From: Thermoplasmata archaeon
GTDB lineage: Archaea; Thermoplasmatota; Thermoplasmata; Lutacidiplasmatales; UBA184
DNA: 6,363 nt
Direction of reading: 5' to 3'
Assembly: GCA_030042815.1 (NCBI GenBank)
Contig: JASHYY010000177.1
Span: forward strand, 1 to 6,363
In this document: piece after piece, positions 5,828 to 6,363 of the stretch
Position numbering within the stretch: the first letter of the stretch is position 1
Layout: each line of letters starts with the position of its first letter
Made by a program: the position numbers and the translations under genes
Notes under the pieces: model-generated
The model's database searches: none
Told to the model about the DNA's origin: nothing
Seen by the model: the letters and a program-made list of their open reading frames with translations, nothing else

Positions 5828-6363
5828 TGGGCCTCCAGCCCCGGCGCCGCCGCGGCCTCGGGGCCCCGCGCGTTCTCGCGCGCCTCGACGTCGTGGATGT
5901 CGTCGAGCGCAAGGCTGACGACGCGCGAGCAGCCGTCGCCGCGCATCGAGACGCCGAAGAGGCGGTGCGCGAACTTGAGGGTCACCTTGCGCAGCGAGAT
6001 CACGATGAACTGGGCGCGCTCGGCGTTGCGGCGAAGCATGCGCCCGACGTACTCGGCGTTCAGGCCGTCGAGCGACATGTCGACCTCATCGAAGACGTAG
6101 AGCGGGCTCGGGTCGTAGCGCTGCATCGAGAAGATGAACGCGAGGCTCGCGAGCGACTTCTCCCCGCCGGAGAGCTGCTCGAGGCGCGCGACCGTCTTGC
6201 CGACCGGACGGGCCTTGATGAGGAGCCCGCCGGCGAGCGGGTCGTCCGGGTTCTCGAGCAGGATCTCCCCCTCGCCGCCGGCGGAGAGCTCCCCGTAGAT
6301 CTCCCGGAAGCTCGTGTTGACCTGGGTGACGACGTCCGCGATCTTCTCGCGCTTCTTCTTCTC
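5824..6363 (-). CDS. smc: Chromosome segregation protein SMC, C-terminal head domain (5' end outside window)
   Basis: An ATPase of the chromosome condensation complex. Only the last 179 residues are visible; the frame is open to the window edge, so the coiled coils, hinge and Walker A lie outside. Numbered from the first visible residue: end of the coiled coil into the head (1-25), GGEGEILLENPDDPLAGGLLIKA split across 29-51, the ABC signature LSGGEKSL (64-71), Walker B LYVFDEVD (88-95) with Asp92 and Glu93, the D-loop SLDGLN (97-102) and the closing KFAHRLFGVSMRGDG segment before VVSLALDD. FDEVDMSLDGLNAE resembles euryarchaeal SMC rather than typical bacterial SMC. About 26 variable, Ala-rich residues follow the head domain. 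The stop overlaps the scpA GTG start by 4 bp. The ATPase motifs that can be seen are intact. Confidence 0.96.
   Translation of the reverse strand, partial: EKKKREKIADVVTQVNTSFREIYGELSAGGEGEILLENPDDPLAGGLLIKARPVGKTVARLEQLSGGEKSLASLAFIFSMQRYDPSPLYVFDEVDMSLDGLNAEYVGRMLRRNAERAQFIVISLRKVTLKFAHRLFGVSMRGDGCSRVVSLALDDIHDVEARENARGPEAAAAPGLEAQ
5832..5836 (-). promoter_or_regulatory. Shine-Dalgarno of scpA
   Basis: GGAGG on the minus strand, within the final codons of smc, 4 nt before the GTG start of scpA. It supports the GTG start and translational coupling through the GTGA overlap. Confidence 0.6.

Noticed and set aside
4869..5912. Long 5' extension of the scpB frame
   Set aside because: The in-frame upstream part lies entirely over scpA and the end of smc in another phase and is Arg/Pro-rich. 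The ScpB domain begins at the ATG with a strong Shine-Dalgarno.
4101..6100. Plus-strand open frames 4101-5363 and 5069-6100
   Set aside because: Both are antisense to the clearly identified smc, scpA and scpB genes and encode Arg-rich sequence without domains.

Overview
The window is a G+C-rich, gene-dense stretch that looks archaeal, probably from Thermoplasmatota. This rests on an SMC C-terminus with the archaeal-type FDEVDMSLDGLN Walker B/D-loop segment, a large N-glycosylation-rich secreted S53 peptidase with a membrane anchor and zinc ribbon, likely leaderless first genes, and Shine-Dalgarno motifs mostly inside operons. The phylum is an inference. The domain is fairly secure.

There are three transcription blocks. 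(1) Positions 1-1746, minus strand, read from right to left: a 140-residue HIT-family hydrolase, a MEMO1/AmmeMemoRadiSam-B protein starting 6 bp after it, and then a dCTP deaminase/dUTPase-family gene that runs off the left edge. The spacing indicates an operon. Two of the three products belong to nucleotide-handling families. (2) Positions 1847-4195, plus strand: a single 782-residue sedolisin/kumamolisin (S53) peptidase with signal peptide, prodomain, catalytic domain, C-terminal transmembrane helix and a cytoplasmic-side four-cysteine zinc ribbon. It is divergent from block 1 across a 100-bp intergenic region (1747-1846). That region carries a direct repeat with one-helical-turn spacing and a 7-bp-arm inverted repeat. 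(3) Positions 4200-6363, minus strand, read from right to left: the 3' end of smc, then scpA (4-bp overlap, GTG start), then scpB (2-bp gap, strong GGAGGT Shine-Dalgarno). These are the three subunits of the chromosome-condensing SMC-kleisin complex. This block converges on the peptidase gene with only 4 bp between the stop codons.

No RNA genes, CRISPR arrays, insertion sequences or phage genes were seen. The strongest leads are the S53 peptidase architecture (cysteine-free, sequon-rich ectodomain joined through one membrane helix to a zinc ribbon, with the usual calcium-site aspartates apparently replaced) and the structured divergent promoter region in front of it. The HIT-MEMO-Dcd gene grouping is a secondary lead.
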